Part shown: in pieces, positions 1-12,100 of the stretch
How the letters are laid out: every line of letters begins with the position of its first letter
How positions within the stretch are numbered: the first letter of the stretch is position 1
Source of the DNA: Gonocerus acuteangulatus
Taxonomy: Eukaryota > Arthropoda > Insecta > Hemiptera > Coreidae
Direction of reading: 5' to 3'
Assembly: GCA_946811695.1 (NCBI GenBank)
Contig: OX328126.1
Coordinates: 9,326,361 to 9,390,360, forward strand
DNA: 64,000 nucleotides
Program-made: the position numbers and the translations under genes
Notes under the pieces: model-generated
What the model was told of the DNA's origin: nothing
The model's input: only the letters and a program-made list of their open reading frames with translations
Database searches by the model: none

Positions 1-146
1 CTTTGTTTTTTGGTTAGGTTTGAGAGACACATTTTTCCCGATACAAAGTCATGTCAATATAACTTCAACAAGTCTTGATGGACGAGCTTGTGTGTTCCTC
101 TACATTCCTTTTGAGTCGTAATCTTGTGTACAATACCAATTATTAT

Positions 147-315
147 CCAACGGCCATAGCCCCATTGAATGATCGCCGAAGTTAAGCAACGTCGGTCGTG
201 GCCAGTATCTGAATGGGTGGCCGACCACTTGCCGTTGGCATTATAAAAGGGTGGCAACCTGTTGATAGCCCGGCGTTAATAGCCTTATTATGATACTTCC
301 TTAAACAAAAAAAAA
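147..315 (+). mobile_element. 5S rRNA-derived SINE (copy 1)
   Basis: The head (147-240) reads like the outer parts of an animal 5S rRNA gene: CCAACGGCCATA at the start, GAAGTTAAGCAACGTCGG in the middle, then TGGCCAGTATCTGAATGGG and a closing GCCGTTGGC. An internal piece of 5S is missing after GAATGATCGCC. The head is followed by a non-5S body (GGGTGGCAACCTG...) and an A-rich end near 306-315. Three further copies in this window (27515, 28265, 45573, all minus) share the body, so this is a dispersed SINE of the SINE3 type and not a functional 5S gene. Family knowledge: such SINEs use the internal pol III promoter of 5S and borrow LINE machinery. Target duplication is unclear here. Confidence 0.85.
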
Positions 316-799
316 GTAATAATAAAAAAAACGACCATTCATTCACATACTTTGCATTATTTTTATTTGTCGTAAGTATCAATTGGTATGATATAATTAA
401 AAGAAAGATAAAGTAATCAGAATTTTTTTTTCTCTCTGTTTTATGCGAAGGAGATCTTTGCAGCAAGAAGAAGCGACTTTACGATTGGGTTTGTCGTCCA
501 TAGCCCTAGGGGTTGCACCCTCGTCATACTGTCCTCTGGGAAGATGACAACTCTATCAGCACCACAATATTCTATCTGTCACTCCTACTATATCATCAAA
601 ATAATAATAAAAATGTATTTTATATTAAAGAAATCGGCACAAAAAGAACAATACATTATATTTTAGAATTGTAACCCACAACCTGTAATTGCTTTAGCGT
701 TTAAAACATATCAGTGCGGACGTACAGAGCACAAAGATTGTTCTTACCAACAACAAGTGGCGCGGCTGGACATACGAAAGCGTAGGACGTGGGTGTCAT
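316..799. other. No recognised feature
   Basis: AT-rich sequence with only short ORFs. I see no transposon termini, coding similarity or tandem structure. Confidence 0.5.
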
Positions 800-1055
800 C
801 GTCGATACAAATGCAAACTAACGAATGTGAAAATCGCCACTTTCAAGAGTGAAAATACTTTCATTTATTACTCTGCTTTTGGGCAGTCAAATAGTAGGCA
901 GATTCTACCTTTTGACAGTGGTAACATCCTCCTTTCACTGTGTGAACTTAGATTCGAGAGTTTGCCATCCATCAGTCCAACAGCAATCAGTAAAGATTTA
1001 AAATGAAAAATGCGTTTTTTCACATTCGATACTTTGCATTTGTATCGACAACATC
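800..1055. mobile_element. TIR MITE, family X (copy 1)
   Basis: The left end contains TCGATACAAATGCAAACTAA and the right end contains its approximate complement (ACTTTGCATTTGTATCGACA). A second element with the same ends lies at 22823-23082. The interior is non-coding. Superfamily not assigned, because I could not define a clean target duplication. Confidence 0.65.
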
Positions 1056-1126
1056 TAGGGACCAATAACCTTGGCGATTACTGAAGAAGCAATGAATGCA
1101 AATCTAGACTCACCATATCACACGAA

Positions 1127-1568
1127 AATTTTATTTACTTACAGCAGTCAATATATTGTATATATACAAGTTACGATTTTATTTACTTACAGCAGTCAAT
1201 ATATTGTATATATACAAGTTACGATTTTATTTACTTACAGCAGTCAATATATTGTATATATACAAGTTACGATTTTATTTACTTACAGCAGTCAATATAT
1301 TGTATATATACAAGTTACGATTTTATTTACTTACAGCAGTCAATATATTGTATATATACAAGTTACGATTTTATTTACTTACAGCAGTCAATATATTGTA
1401 TATATACAAGTTACGATTTTATTTACTTACAGCAGTCAATATATTGTATATATACAAGTTACGATTTTATTTACTTACAGCAGTCAATATATTGTATATA
1501 TACAAGTTACGATTTTATTTACTTACAGCAGTCAATATATTGTATATATACAAGTTACGATTTTATTT
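1127..1568. repeat. 48-bp tandem array (about 9 units)
   Basis: Nine nearly identical 48-bp units, each holding TTTACTTACAGCAGTCAATA followed by an ATTGTATATATACAAG near-palindrome. Because 48 is a multiple of three, two plus-strand frames stay open and give artificial 16-residue peptide repeats. There is no codon bias or flanking coding sequence, so I do not call a gene. The near-identity of the units points to recent expansion or homogenisation. Confidence 0.95.
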
Positions 1569-1599
1569 TATGCATTTATTTATTTTTATTAGATTATTC

Positions 1600-2520
1600 T
1601 TAACCTTCCAGCAGTCGCGCCCACTGTTGGACACGGGCGGTCGCGCGGCGCACTCAGTGCGCCATCGTATTTATTTTCGTGTTATTGTGTTTTAAACGTC
1701 TATTTATTGATTTTTTTCTTAACTATTATATTATTTATTGTAGTTAAGTCATTATTGTAGACAGATATATAAATGCTATGTAAATAATCTCATTTTATTT
1801 TTTATAATTAATTTATTGCATATATATAAAACTTTATTTATTTTTAAGAATTATTTAATTTACAATAAGACTGAAAATTGTAATGTTTATAAACACTAAA
1901 AGACACACTTTAAAAGACAATTTAACATTAAAAGATATTTAAATAAAAGTAGAAATATACATGGTAATTAAATGCTAAGAATGTAATTCTTAAGATCTAT
2001 TCAGACAAATCTGTATCCTGTCCCCTTTTACTGGATTTAATGCAAATTGGTTCAAGTTTTACATGTAAATTTATTACATGCACTACACGTTATTTTGGTA
2101 TTTATATTTTTTTGCCGTCCACAAACATGACTTCGCACTTTCTTTTTCTTCGGAGGTGGTTTTCCCATCGTTGCTTCTTGACTCCTTGGGAATTTTCTTA
2201 ACAAAAATTGTTTTTTTTTATCGGAAGGAAGTGACGGAATACTTGCTCTGGACTGCAAATGTTCATTTATGAGCTGAAATGCAAGATTATTGCATTGATC
2301 GTCGGAGCAGTGCGTGCGCCATCAAGCAGTTCAAACGGTTTACAAGCTAGAAGTGAGTAACGCGTAAAAGGGTAGAACACCACTCGTCTCTGTAGGCGTG
2401 GTAGGGTTTTCCTTGGAATATCTGAGGTCTGTGGGCCGTAGGGCTTCCTGGAAATTTCTTACACGACGAAATGTTGGTTACGGCACACTCAGTGCGACAG
2501 CGCGACTGCTGGAGGATTAA
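1600..2520 (-). mobile_element. piggyBac-like element, internally deleted
   Basis: Bounded by TTAA on both sides (1600-1603 and 2517-2520), the piggyBac target duplication. The terminal inverted repeats are CCTTCCAGCAGTCGCGC on the left and a 15/17 match on the right. A subterminal CACTCAGTGCG motif occurs inside both ends (about 1648 and 2486), as in piggyBac elements with internal repeats. At 921 bp the element is far shorter than autonomous copies (usually 2-3 kb), and only a C-terminal transposase scrap remains on the minus strand. Confidence 0.85.
2052..2258 (-). pseudogene. piggyBac transposase C-terminal fragment
   Basis: The 68-residue reading frame ends in a lysine-rich stretch (KPPPKKKKV) followed by a Cys cluster, VCGRQ...TCSACNKFTCK. 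This has the spacing of the C-terminal cysteine-rich (RING/PHD-like) domain of piggyBac transposases, which binds the element ends. The catalytic DDD domain is absent. It lies between TTAA-flanked TIRs in the expected orientation, which supports the call. The first Cys pair of the family pattern is incomplete, so the domain is probably broken. Non-functional relic. Confidence 0.7.
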
Positions 2521-3978
2521 ACAATTTTTTTTAATATTTATTCTGTATTGTTTATTTTAATGTTTAATTTTCTTTAATTGTCAGGGTAGGTCGATAATAA
2601 AAAAAAAGTCTGACTCGCAGGAACTGCATCATCTTAGCGCGGTTCCTTTCATATCCCTTTTGTCATTTGAAAAGCTTAGAATAGGAACAGATAATATATA
2701 GTTCGGCCTTTGTTCAAATGGCTTTATGACTTTACCTGGTCGGGTCCGCCAGACCCCAGAATCCCCTTTTAGAGATACCTATTTCATACGTTGAATGCAT
2801 TGAAAAATATCAGAATTTTTCACATTTTCTTGTGTTCTTTTACTATATTAATAATTCTATAAATAAAATCAATTAAAAAATAAAATAAAAAACCAACAGA
2901 ATAAAATCAATTGAAAATATTCAAAAGACGTCATCGAATCTCTTTCTCTTGGCAAGCTATATTTCTAACAATGAATTGTTTTTCTTATTTTACTTAATCT
3001 GTTCTATTGTCAAATACATTATCCAACTTTAAGCAATTAAAAAAAACAAGGAATAAAAACAGACAAAAAGAACCGTTCGAATAAACGAAATCAATTAATT
3101 CAAAGTTTAAGCACTTATTTCTCCGATTGACATCGCTTATTCAAAACTTTCTTCAGAACCTTTTTTAGTAGACGATTTAGTAAGCTTTCAAATGGTAACC
3201 TTTCGCTTTCCAAAATTTTCAACCGTTTTCGAGATATTTATTAATACATATTCGTAAGTATATGAAGTTCCCAAAACTTTTCATTATTTCTAGCAACAGA
3301 AAATTGGTCTCATTTTGCCTATCCTGTTTTACACACAAATACATTTTCCTAACATAAGAAATTACAAAAATAAAAAACAATAAAAAACTAAGGGAAAGAG
3401 GCGAAAATTACAAAAAGTACGACAAAAACCGTTCATAAGAGCTAAACAGACATAGTTGAAGTTTTATGCACTTATTTCTTCGATCGACATCACCTAATCA
3501 AAAATTGTTTCAGAATCTTTTTTGTAGAGAATTTAGAAAGCTTTCAAATAGTTTCTATCCACTTATCAACATTTCCCAACCGCGTTCGAGATATTAATGA
3601 AAGTAAACGAAGTTCCCAAAACTTTTCATGTCTGTTCATAAAATATATTATTCTAACCCTTCCTTAACTCCAAACGTAACCAAAAGTTTAACATGTTAGT
3701 TTTGATGAAATTCAAACATGCAAAAAATGTTCCAACTGAATCCCATGATTGTAAGTACCAAAACCACACTAGGCTTTGTATTTGTGTCGGCAGATACCTG
3801 GGGTATATTTACAACTCTTGAGGATTAACTCCCAGCAGGTACATTTTTTGTGGACCTACAGGCATTGAACGGACTCTCTATTCCCTCATAGTATCTAACC
3901 TGTGTGAAGTTTAATATTTTTTCTAATTATACGTATCCTGTTTTGACAAATACAATTGACTACTATAAGCAATTACAA

Positions 3979-4084
3979 ACACTAGGGAGCATGCCAAAGA
4001 ACTCTGAGTAGGAACCTCGACAGTTTCAAGTCATTTGAAGGAAATCGGCAAATCCAAAACAGACATTTCATACGGTACAGCCTG
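3979..4084 (+). mobile_element. mariner fragment (3' end with TIR)
   Basis: The sequence matches the minus strand of the mariner relic at 56311-56853 (shared CAGTTTCAAG, CATTTGAAGGAAATCGGC and the terminal GGTACAGCCTGA) and ends at a TA. It is 5'-truncated: only the end of a helix-turn-helix coding segment and one TIR survive. It is embedded in Helentron H1. Confidence 0.75.
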
Positions 4085-4641
4085 ATATATTTCTAGCAAT
4101 GAATTATTTTTCTTATTTTAATTAATCTGTTTTATTGTGAAATACATTATACAACTATAAGCAATGAAAAAATAAGAAGGAATAAAAACAAACAAAAAGA
4201 ACCGTTCAAAAAAGCGAAATCAATTACTTCAAAGTTTAAGAACGTATTTCTCCGATTGACATCGCCTAATCAAAAATTGTTTCAGAATCTTTTTTGTAGA
4301 ACATTTAGTAAGCTTTCGCATGGTAACCCTCCGTTTACCAATATTTCAAACCGTTTTCGAGATATTAGGGAAAATATACGAAGTTCCCAAAACTTTTCAT
4401 GTCTGTTAATAAAATATTTTATTCTAATCCTTCCTTAGCTCCAAACGTAACCACAATTTACACATCTTTGTATGTATGAATTTTAAACATGCAGAAAATA
4501 TTTTAACGGAATATTATGATTCTAAGCAACCAAAACAAAAACTTCATTTAACAACTATTTTTCCAATCTTCTTATCTTCGTGGACAGCGGAAGGTCAACA
4601 AATAAAATCTTCAAGACTCAGTATCACCAACTTTATTTCAT

Positions 4642-4682
4642 CCCTACATGTTTCACACCTTTATTGGTGCCTCTTCAGGGGG
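4642..4682 (-). ncRNA. Hammerhead ribozyme-like motif (PLE-associated)
   Basis: On the minus strand: CCCC, core CTGAAGA (4678-4672), helix II GCACC/GGTGT with an AATAAA loop, core GAAA (4654-4651), palindromic CATG, then TA and GGG. The core fits CUGANGA...GAAA...UH with cleavage predicted after TA. Helix I is only 3 bp next to the core. Helix III is the self-complementary ACATGT, as in minimal PLE/retrozyme hammerheads that are thought to act as dimers. It lies downstream of the GIY-YIG relic. Confidence 0.65.
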
Positions 4683-4913
4683 AAAAAAATACAAAAATAA
4701 AACTTACAGCCTACACCTGAGGAGGATAACCTTCCACCAGTACGGCCACGTCTAGAATGATCATGGTCTGAAAGAATTCAATATGGCGAAAAATAAACAG
4801 CTGATCGATAATCGATATGTCATACCTTTAAAAATGTTTAAAAATGATTTCCAGAAGAAATATAGTCCTAACAATTAAAACCATCTTCCCACCTTCAACA
4901 TAAAAACATACTT

Positions 4914-5255
4914 TTACTTTTTGTCAAATAAGTTAATAAAGATAGTATTTAAATGTAGTATTTCCGTTTTTTTATTTACCACTTTTTTCCTATTTTTAAT
5001 GATATGGATATTTTCCTTTATTCTTCCTTTCAATCTATTTCTTTCTTTACCTAATGTGCTAATATTTTCAAAATCAAAACTATGTTTATATTTTATAGCA
5101 TGATAAGCCAACGCTGTTTTATTCTCTCCTTTATCAATACTTTGCGCATGCTGTTTAATTCGTTTTCTAAGTAACTGTTCCGATTCCCCTATATATGATT
5201 TATTGCAACTAATGCAGTTAATTTCCGCCGTCCACGAAGATAAGAATATTGAGAA
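4914..5255 (-). pseudogene. PLE GIY-YIG endonuclease C-terminal fragment
   Basis: Encodes about 113 residues with the PLE endonuclease pattern: a CISCNKSYIGES motif (Cys pair, then the YIG half of GIY-YIG), an RKRIKQH segment with the conserved Arg and His, an ALAYHAIKYKHSFDFEN stretch corresponding to the family H-x-FDF region, and a downstream ERNRLKGRIKENIHI helix with the catalytic-type Glu. In intact PLEs this domain follows a reverse transcriptase and nicks target DNA. The frame runs upstream to 5336 only by reading into flanking Helentron sequence. The RT is absent, so this is a relic, although the domain itself has no stop. Confidence 0.8.
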
Positions 5256-5548
5256 AAGGGTCAGTTGAAGAATAACTATTTTTCCGATTTTCTCGGAAAC
5301 GGTTAAAGCTATCGCCTTAAAAATGGTTTCATTCATTTTACTAGCCCAAGAAGCCTATAAAACGATTACTTACAAGCATATGAACTAAAAAGCGTTACGA
5401 TTTTTTTTGCGCGAATTTCGCCCCAAAACGCAATCTTCCAGTGGCCGGATTTTGCTGGTTAACGAACTTGGCCTTTTTTTTTTTAACGATTTTTGTACCA
5501 AATTTCATCAGAATCGGACCATTAGAGAAGCCAGAAATGAGCGAACAG

Positions 5549-5855
<307 letters not shown>

Positions 5856-6022
5856 AATTTGAACCACCGTTATTTTCGTTCTCTAGGGGTTTTGAAACGC
5901 GAAATTTTGTAGTCGGCACTTCCGGATTGTTTCATTAGATCAACCTTATAAGCGGGGTTCCTCCCTATGGGGGAGGGAGGAACCGCGCTAAAAATACATC
6001 AGTATTTATCCTTTATTCCTTG

Positions 6023-6061
6023 CTCTATTTGTTTCACGGCCTTTTGGCGCCTCTTCAGGAG
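6023..6061 (-). ncRNA. Degenerate hammerhead-like motif
   Basis: Minus strand: CTC, CTGAAGA (6058-6052), an imperfect GC-rich helix II with AAAA in the loop, GAAA (6035-6032), CAAA, TA and GAG. Helix I is CTC/GAG. The helix III palindrome is degraded (CAAA). Probably a PLE repeat relic abutting the 3' end of H1. Confidence 0.45.
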
Positions 6062-7139
6062 ATTATAACTAAAAGTATTTCTGGTCACAGTATTAGGATT
6101 AGAGACAATGCTCAAGCACATTCATTTATACAGAAGTTCTTATTTAGTGCACGAATATATACTTAAAACTTACAAAAGCTTTTTAAAAAAACAGTTCACA
6201 ATCATTAGAATGTTTATAATAAAAGAAACATTATTCTTTCCTCATAGAAAAAAAAAAACTTCTCCGAAGTAATTAATTATAAACTTCTTGAAGTGCATGA
6301 TTAAAGAATGACAGGGGACTCCCCAGGTGGATGCAGGAATACTCAGAAGGATAAACATTCTGACATTTTTTTCCTTTCTCTGTAATTGTACACTTATTAT
6401 CATATAATTATAAGTATTTTGAAACAATAATAACTATTGTTGTTTCAAAATCAAAAAAAATACCTAGATTTTTATGGAAATTACCACGAAAAAAAAAAAT
6501 TAATTTTGTATTCGCCTTTAATAATTGTATACCTTTCATCATCACGTTAGTGCTAAATCCAAGAACAGTACCTACAACCTGTCAACTCATTTCAATCGAT
6601 ATTCATGTCATGTAAAATAATAATAATAATAATAATAAAACGTCTGAATAAAATACTTTTTACTAAAGAGACAAACAAATTTGTTGCCGCATTGAATTCA
6701 TTCATTTGATTGTAGGGTTCTCTTTCAGGTTTCTGCTTTAATTGTTAGGGTTTTATTGGTTAAAATCAGCTGACTGATTGGCGCCATTTTTTTAGCCTTA
6801 GTCCTGATATGGCCATTGAGGTGTACTTGTTTTCTTAGGCTGTAAGTACCTTTAATGTAAGCTCCTTATGAGTTGCTATACTATAAGAACTAGGAATAAA
6901 TGAAATTTATTAATTAATTTATATTTTAGACCTTTCGTTGAACAAGCAACATAAACGGTCGCTAGCAATATAGGCATACATTCATTGGTGGTTACAAATA
7001 AATTCCCACTCATAATGACCCGATATTGGTAACCTTCAAAATTAAAAGGCCCCAGTAAAATGAGTATATTAAGCTAGTATTAAGAAGGAAAAATATGGAA
7101 GAGTGGAGCTTGTAGGAATTGCAAAAAGCTTCATAGATT
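6062..7139. other. Intergenic, no gene recognised
   Basis: AT-rich sequence with a short (AAT)n run near 6619-6639. I see no coding similarity and no clear element ends. Confidence 0.5.
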
Positions 7140-8279
7140 CTAGAGAGATAGCTCAGTGGATCATGAACACCTTGTGTGTGATTAGTGACTGCACTTGGCT
7201 TTGATTCTAGAGAGATAGTTCAGTGGATCATGAACACCTTGTGTGTGATTAGTGACTGCACTTGGCTTTGATTCTAGAGAGATAGTTCAGTGGATCATGA
7301 ACACCTTGTGTGTGATTAGTGACTGCACTTGGCTTTGATTCTAGAGAGATAGTTCAGTGGATCATGAACACCTTGTGTGTGATTAGTGACTGCACTTGGC
7401 TTTGATTCTAGAGAGATAGTTCAGTGGACCATGAACACCTTGTGTGTGATTAGTGACTGCACTTGGCTTTGATTCTAGAGAGATAGTTCAGTTGATCATG
7501 AACACCTTGTGTGTGATTAGTGACTGCACTTGGCTTTGATTCTAGAGAGATAGTTCAGTGGATCATGAACACCTTGTGTGTGATTAGTGACTGCACTTGG
7601 CTTAGATTCTAGAGAGATAGTTCAGTGGATCATGAACACCTTGAGTGTGATTAGTGACTGTACTCGGCTTTGATTCTAGAGAGATAGTTCAGTGGATCAT
7701 GAACACCTTGTGTGTGATTAGTGACTGCACTTGGCTTTGATTCTAGAGAGATAGTTCAGTGGATCATGAACACTTTGAGTGTGATTAGTGACTGCACTTG
7801 GCTTTGATTAATGAGAGATAGTTCAGTGGATCATGAACACCTTGTGTGTGATTAGTGACTATACTTGGCTTTGATTCTAGAGAGATAGTTCAGTGGATCA
7901 TGAACACCTTGAGTGTGATTAGTGACTGCACTTGGCTTTGATTCTAGAGAGATAGTTCAGTGGATCATGAACACCTTGTGTGTGATTAGTGACTGCACTT
8001 GGCTTTGATTCTAGAGAGATAGTTCAGTGGACCATGAACACCTTGTGTGTGATTAGTGACTACACTTGGCTTTGATTCTAGAGAGATAGCTCAGTGGATC
8101 ATGAACACCTTGTGTGTGATTAGTGACTGCACTTGGCTTTGATTCTAGAGAGATAGTTCAGTGGATCATGAACACCTTGTGTGTGATTAGTGACTAAACT
8201 TGCCTTTGATTCTAGAGAGATAGTTCAGTGGATCATGAACACCTTGTGTTTGATTAGTAACTGCACTTGGCTTTGATTC
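7140..8279 (+). repeat. 67-bp tandem array with tRNA-like boxes (about 17 units)
   Basis: Each unit reads GATTCTAGAGAGATAGTTCA then GTGGATCATGAACACC and ends GACTGCACTTGGCTTT. TAGCTCAGTGGA (best preserved at 7149 and 8087) fits the pol III A box TRGCNNAGYNGG at 11/12, and GCTTTGATTCT about 45 bp later fits the B box at 8/11. I infer the unit descends from a tRNA or tRNA-derived SINE head. No cloverleaf can be drawn with confidence. Confidence 0.9.
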
Positions 8280-9189
8280 TTTACGGCGGATTGGAGTAAG
8301 TGCATTTTGTGACCTTGTACATGACTCTGGTTAGTGCCAGAAGGATTCAGAAGAACTTATTTAGGCGTAAACTATGTCAATCTCTTATAGTTATTATTAT
8401 CTTTTTGTCATTTATTTAAATAATTAAATCAAGTATGGCAATACTATAAGAATTGTGTACCTCTTCGCGGGTAAATCTCTCTCGTTATTTCTGTACCTAT
8501 ATTTCACAAAGCGCATTTGTGTCCCCGAGAATAACAATTACAGCACCTAGAGGCGAATTAACAATCTTGACTATTGGGTTCCATTGTTAATTGATCGGTT
8601 TTGGTGATTCACTAACGTCTTTTCATGTTAACTGCTACAGATATATTAAAAAAAAAAACATAAATATTAACGCTTGTTATAATTAGTACGTTGAGGAATT
8701 GGATCGGTGAAGAATAACATTTTAGAAAATGTCATTGATGAGTGTAACCTCAGTAACTACCTTGCTCCAGAATGTGCTACAAGAGCAGAAGGTTAATGGC
8801 CAAGAAGAGGATTTAGACAACAGTCCCCCTGTGTCCAATACAAGGCTTTAGATTAGGGGGTTCGCTACTGGACCTTGCTAAGTCCGGGGCAAAGGAATCA
8901 ATAGAACCTCATCAAGGCTCATGAAACTATATAAGCACAATGTACTAAAGACATAAATAAAGTAATCGCCACATATTTATGGATAACTATGAGAAAATTA
9001 ATAAATAAAAATACAAAACGCAGTCCTATAATAGGCACCAGATAAAAATACGCTTTACAGTATCTTTTATTCTAGGAATATATAGATATAATGTGGACAG
9101 TATTATTATGATTTAGCCACAGACTTTCGAGTTTATTACCAACTATATATATGCTTGACAAGTTTCGTACATTTTTATAACACGACTTC
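8280..9189. other. Intergenic, no gene recognised
   Basis: Unique-looking sequence between two large arrays. No ORF, TIR or SINE signature was seen. Confidence 0.5.
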
Positions 9190-12100
9190 AGGAGCCTGAA
9201 GTCACCTTTAACCAAGCGTTCGCTGTGGTAAGGGACACAAGAAAACTAAGAGGAGCCTGACGTCACCTTTAACCAAGCGTTCGCTGTGGTAAGGGACACA
9301 AGAAAACTAAGAGGAGCCTGACGTCACCTTTAACCAAGCGTTCGCTGTGGTAAGGGACACAAGAAAACTAAGAGGAGCTTGACGTCACCTTTAACCAAGC
9401 GTTCGCTGTGGTAAGGGACACAAGAAAACTAAGAGGAGCCTGACGTCACCTTTAACCAAGCGTTCGCTGTGGTAAGGGACACAAGAAAACTAAGAGGAGC
9501 CTGACGTCACCTTTAACCAAGCGTTCGCTGTGGTAAGGGACACGAGAAAACTAAGAGGAGCCTGACGTCACCTTTAACCAAGCTTTCGCAGTAGTAAGGG
9601 ACACGAGAAAACTAAGAGGAGCCTGACGTCACCTTTAACCAAGCGTTCGCTGTAGTAAGGGACACAAGAAAACTAAGAGGAGCCTGACGTCACCTTTAAC
9701 CAAGCGTTCGCTGTAGTAAGGGACGCAAGAAAACTAAGAGGAGCCTGACGTCACCTTTAACCAAGCGTTCGCTGTGGTAAGGGACACAAGAAAACTAAGA
9801 GGAGCCTGACGTCACCTTTAACCAAGCGTTCGCTGTATTAAGGGACACAAGAAAACTAAGAGGAGCCTGACGTCACCTTTAACCAAGCGTTCGCTGTGGT
9901 AAGGGACACAAGAAAACTAAGAGGAGCCTGACGTCACCTTTAACCAAGCGTTCGCTGTGGTAAGGGACACAAGAAAACTAAGAGGAGCCTGACGTCACCT
10001 TTAACCAAGCGTTCGCTGTAGTAAGGGACGCAAGAAAACTAAGAGCAGCCTGACGTCACCTTTAACCAAGCGTTCGTTGTGGTAAGGGACACAAGAAAAC
10101 TAAGAGGAGCCTGACGTCACCTTTAACTAAGCGTTCGCTGTGGTAAGGGACACAAGAAAACTAAGAGGAGCCTGACGTCACCTTTAACCAAGCGTTCGCT
10201 GTGGTAAGGGACACAAGAAAACTAAGAGGAGCCAGACGTCACCTTTAAACAAGCGTTCGCTGTGGTAAGGGACACGAGAAAACTAAGAGGAGCCTGACGT
10301 CACCTTTAACCAAGCGTTCGCTGTAGTAAGGGACGCAAGAAAACTAAGAGGAGCCTGACGTCACCTTTAACCAAGCGTTCGCTGTGGTAAGGGACACAAG
10401 AAAACTAAGAGGAGCCTGACGTCACCTTTAACCAAGCGTTCGCTGTGGTAAGGGACACAAGAAAACTAAGAGGAGTCTGACGTCACCTTTAACCAAGCGT
10501 TCGCTGTAGTAAGGGACGCAAGAAAACTAAGAGGAGCCTGACGTCACCTTTAACCAAGCGTTCGCTGTGGTAAGGGACACAAGAAAACTAAGAAGAGCCT
10601 GACGTCACCTTTAACCAAGCGTTCGCTGTGGTAAGGGACACAAGAAAACTAAGAGGAGCCTGAAGTCACCTTTAACCAAGCGTTCGCTGTGGTAAGGGAC
10701 ACAAGAAAACTAAGAGGAGCCAGACGTCACCTTTAAACAAGCGTTCGCTGTGGTAAGGGACACGAGAAAACTAAGAGGATCCTGACGTCACCTTTAACCA
10801 AGCGTTCGCTGTGGTAAGGGACGCAAGAAAACTAAGAGGAGCTTGACGTCACCTTTAACTAAGCGTTCGCTGTGGTAAGGGACACAAGAAAACTAAGAGG
10901 AGCCAGACGTCACCTTTAAACAAGCGTTCGCTGTGGTAAGGGACGCAAGAAAACTATGAGGAGCCTGACGTCACCTTTAACCAAGCGTTCGCTGTGGTAA
11001 GGGACACGAGAAAACTAAGAGGAGCCTGACGTCACCTTTAACCAAGCGTTCGCTGTGGTAAGGGACACGATAAAACTAAGAGGAGCCTGACGTCACCTTT
11101 AACCAAGCGTTCGCTGTGGTAAGGGACACGAGAAAACTAAGAGGAGCCTGACGTCACCTTTAACCAAGCGTTCGCTGTGGTAAGGGACACGATAAAACTA
11201 AGAGGAGCCTGACGTCACCTTTAACCAAGCGTTCGCTGTGGTAAGGGACACAAGAAAACTAAGAGGAGCCTGACGTCACCTTTAACCAAGCGTTCGCTGT
11301 GGTATGGGACACAAGAAAACTAAGAGGAGCCTGACGTCACCTTTAACCAAGCGTTCGCTGTGGTAAGGGACACAAGAAAACTAAGAGGAGCCTGACGTCA
11401 CCTTTAACCAAGCGTTCGCTGTGGTAAGGGACACGAGAAAACTAAGAGGAGCCTGACGTCACCTTTAACCAAGCGTTCGCAGTAGTAAGGGACACGAGAA
11501 AACTAAGAGGAGCTTGACGTCACCTTTAACCAAGCGTTCGCTGTGGTAAGGGACACAAGAAAACTAAGAGGAGCCTGACGTCACCTTTAACCAAGCGTTC
11601 GCTGTGGTAAGGGACACAAGAAAACTAAGAGGAGCCTGACGTCGCCTTTAACCAAGCGTTCGCTGTGGTAAGGGACACAAGAAAACTAAGAGGAGCCATA
11701 CGTCACCTTTAAACAAGCGTTCGCTGTGGTAAGGGACACGAGAAAACTAAGTGGAGCCTGACGTCACCTTTAACCAAGCGTTCGCTGTAGTAAGGGACAC
11801 GAGAAAACTAAGAGGAGCCTGACGTCACCTTTAACCAAGCGTTCGCTGTAGTAAGGGACACGAGAAAACTAAGAGGAGCCTGACGTCACCTTTAACCAAG
11901 CGTTCGCTGTGGAAAAGGGACACAAGAAAACTAAGAGGAGCCTGACGTCACCTTTAACCAAGCGTTCGCTGTGGTAAGGGACACAAGAAAACTAAGAGGA
12001 GCCAGACGTCACCTTTAAACAAGCGTTCGCTGTGGTAAGGGACACGAGAAAACTAAGAGGAGCCTGACGTCACCTTTAACCAAGCGTTCGCTGTAGTAAG

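Larger units (their letters stand above)
4570..5255 (-). mobile_element. Penelope-like element fragment (GIY-YIG plus hammerhead)
   Basis: On the minus strand a GIY-YIG endonuclease coding remnant (5255 down to 4914) is followed by an AT-rich 3' region and then a hammerhead-ribozyme-like motif (4682 down to 4642). That arrangement matches Penelope-like elements (PLEs), whose repeats are known to carry hammerhead ribozymes. The two edges contain an inverted copy of CTTATCTTCGTGGAC (near 4571 and 5228), so the insertion has a partly inverted structure, common for PLEs. The reverse transcriptase domain is missing (5' truncation). It interrupts Helentron H1. Confidence 0.75.

Noticed and set aside
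147..240. Functional 5S rRNA gene
   Set aside because: An internal part of 5S is missing and the head continues into a SINE body and A-rich tail shared with other copies.
1071..1695. Two overlapping plus-strand ORFs of 173 and 179 codons
   Set aside because: They are readings of a 48-bp tandem repeat. The period is a multiple of three, so frames stay open with no coding signal.
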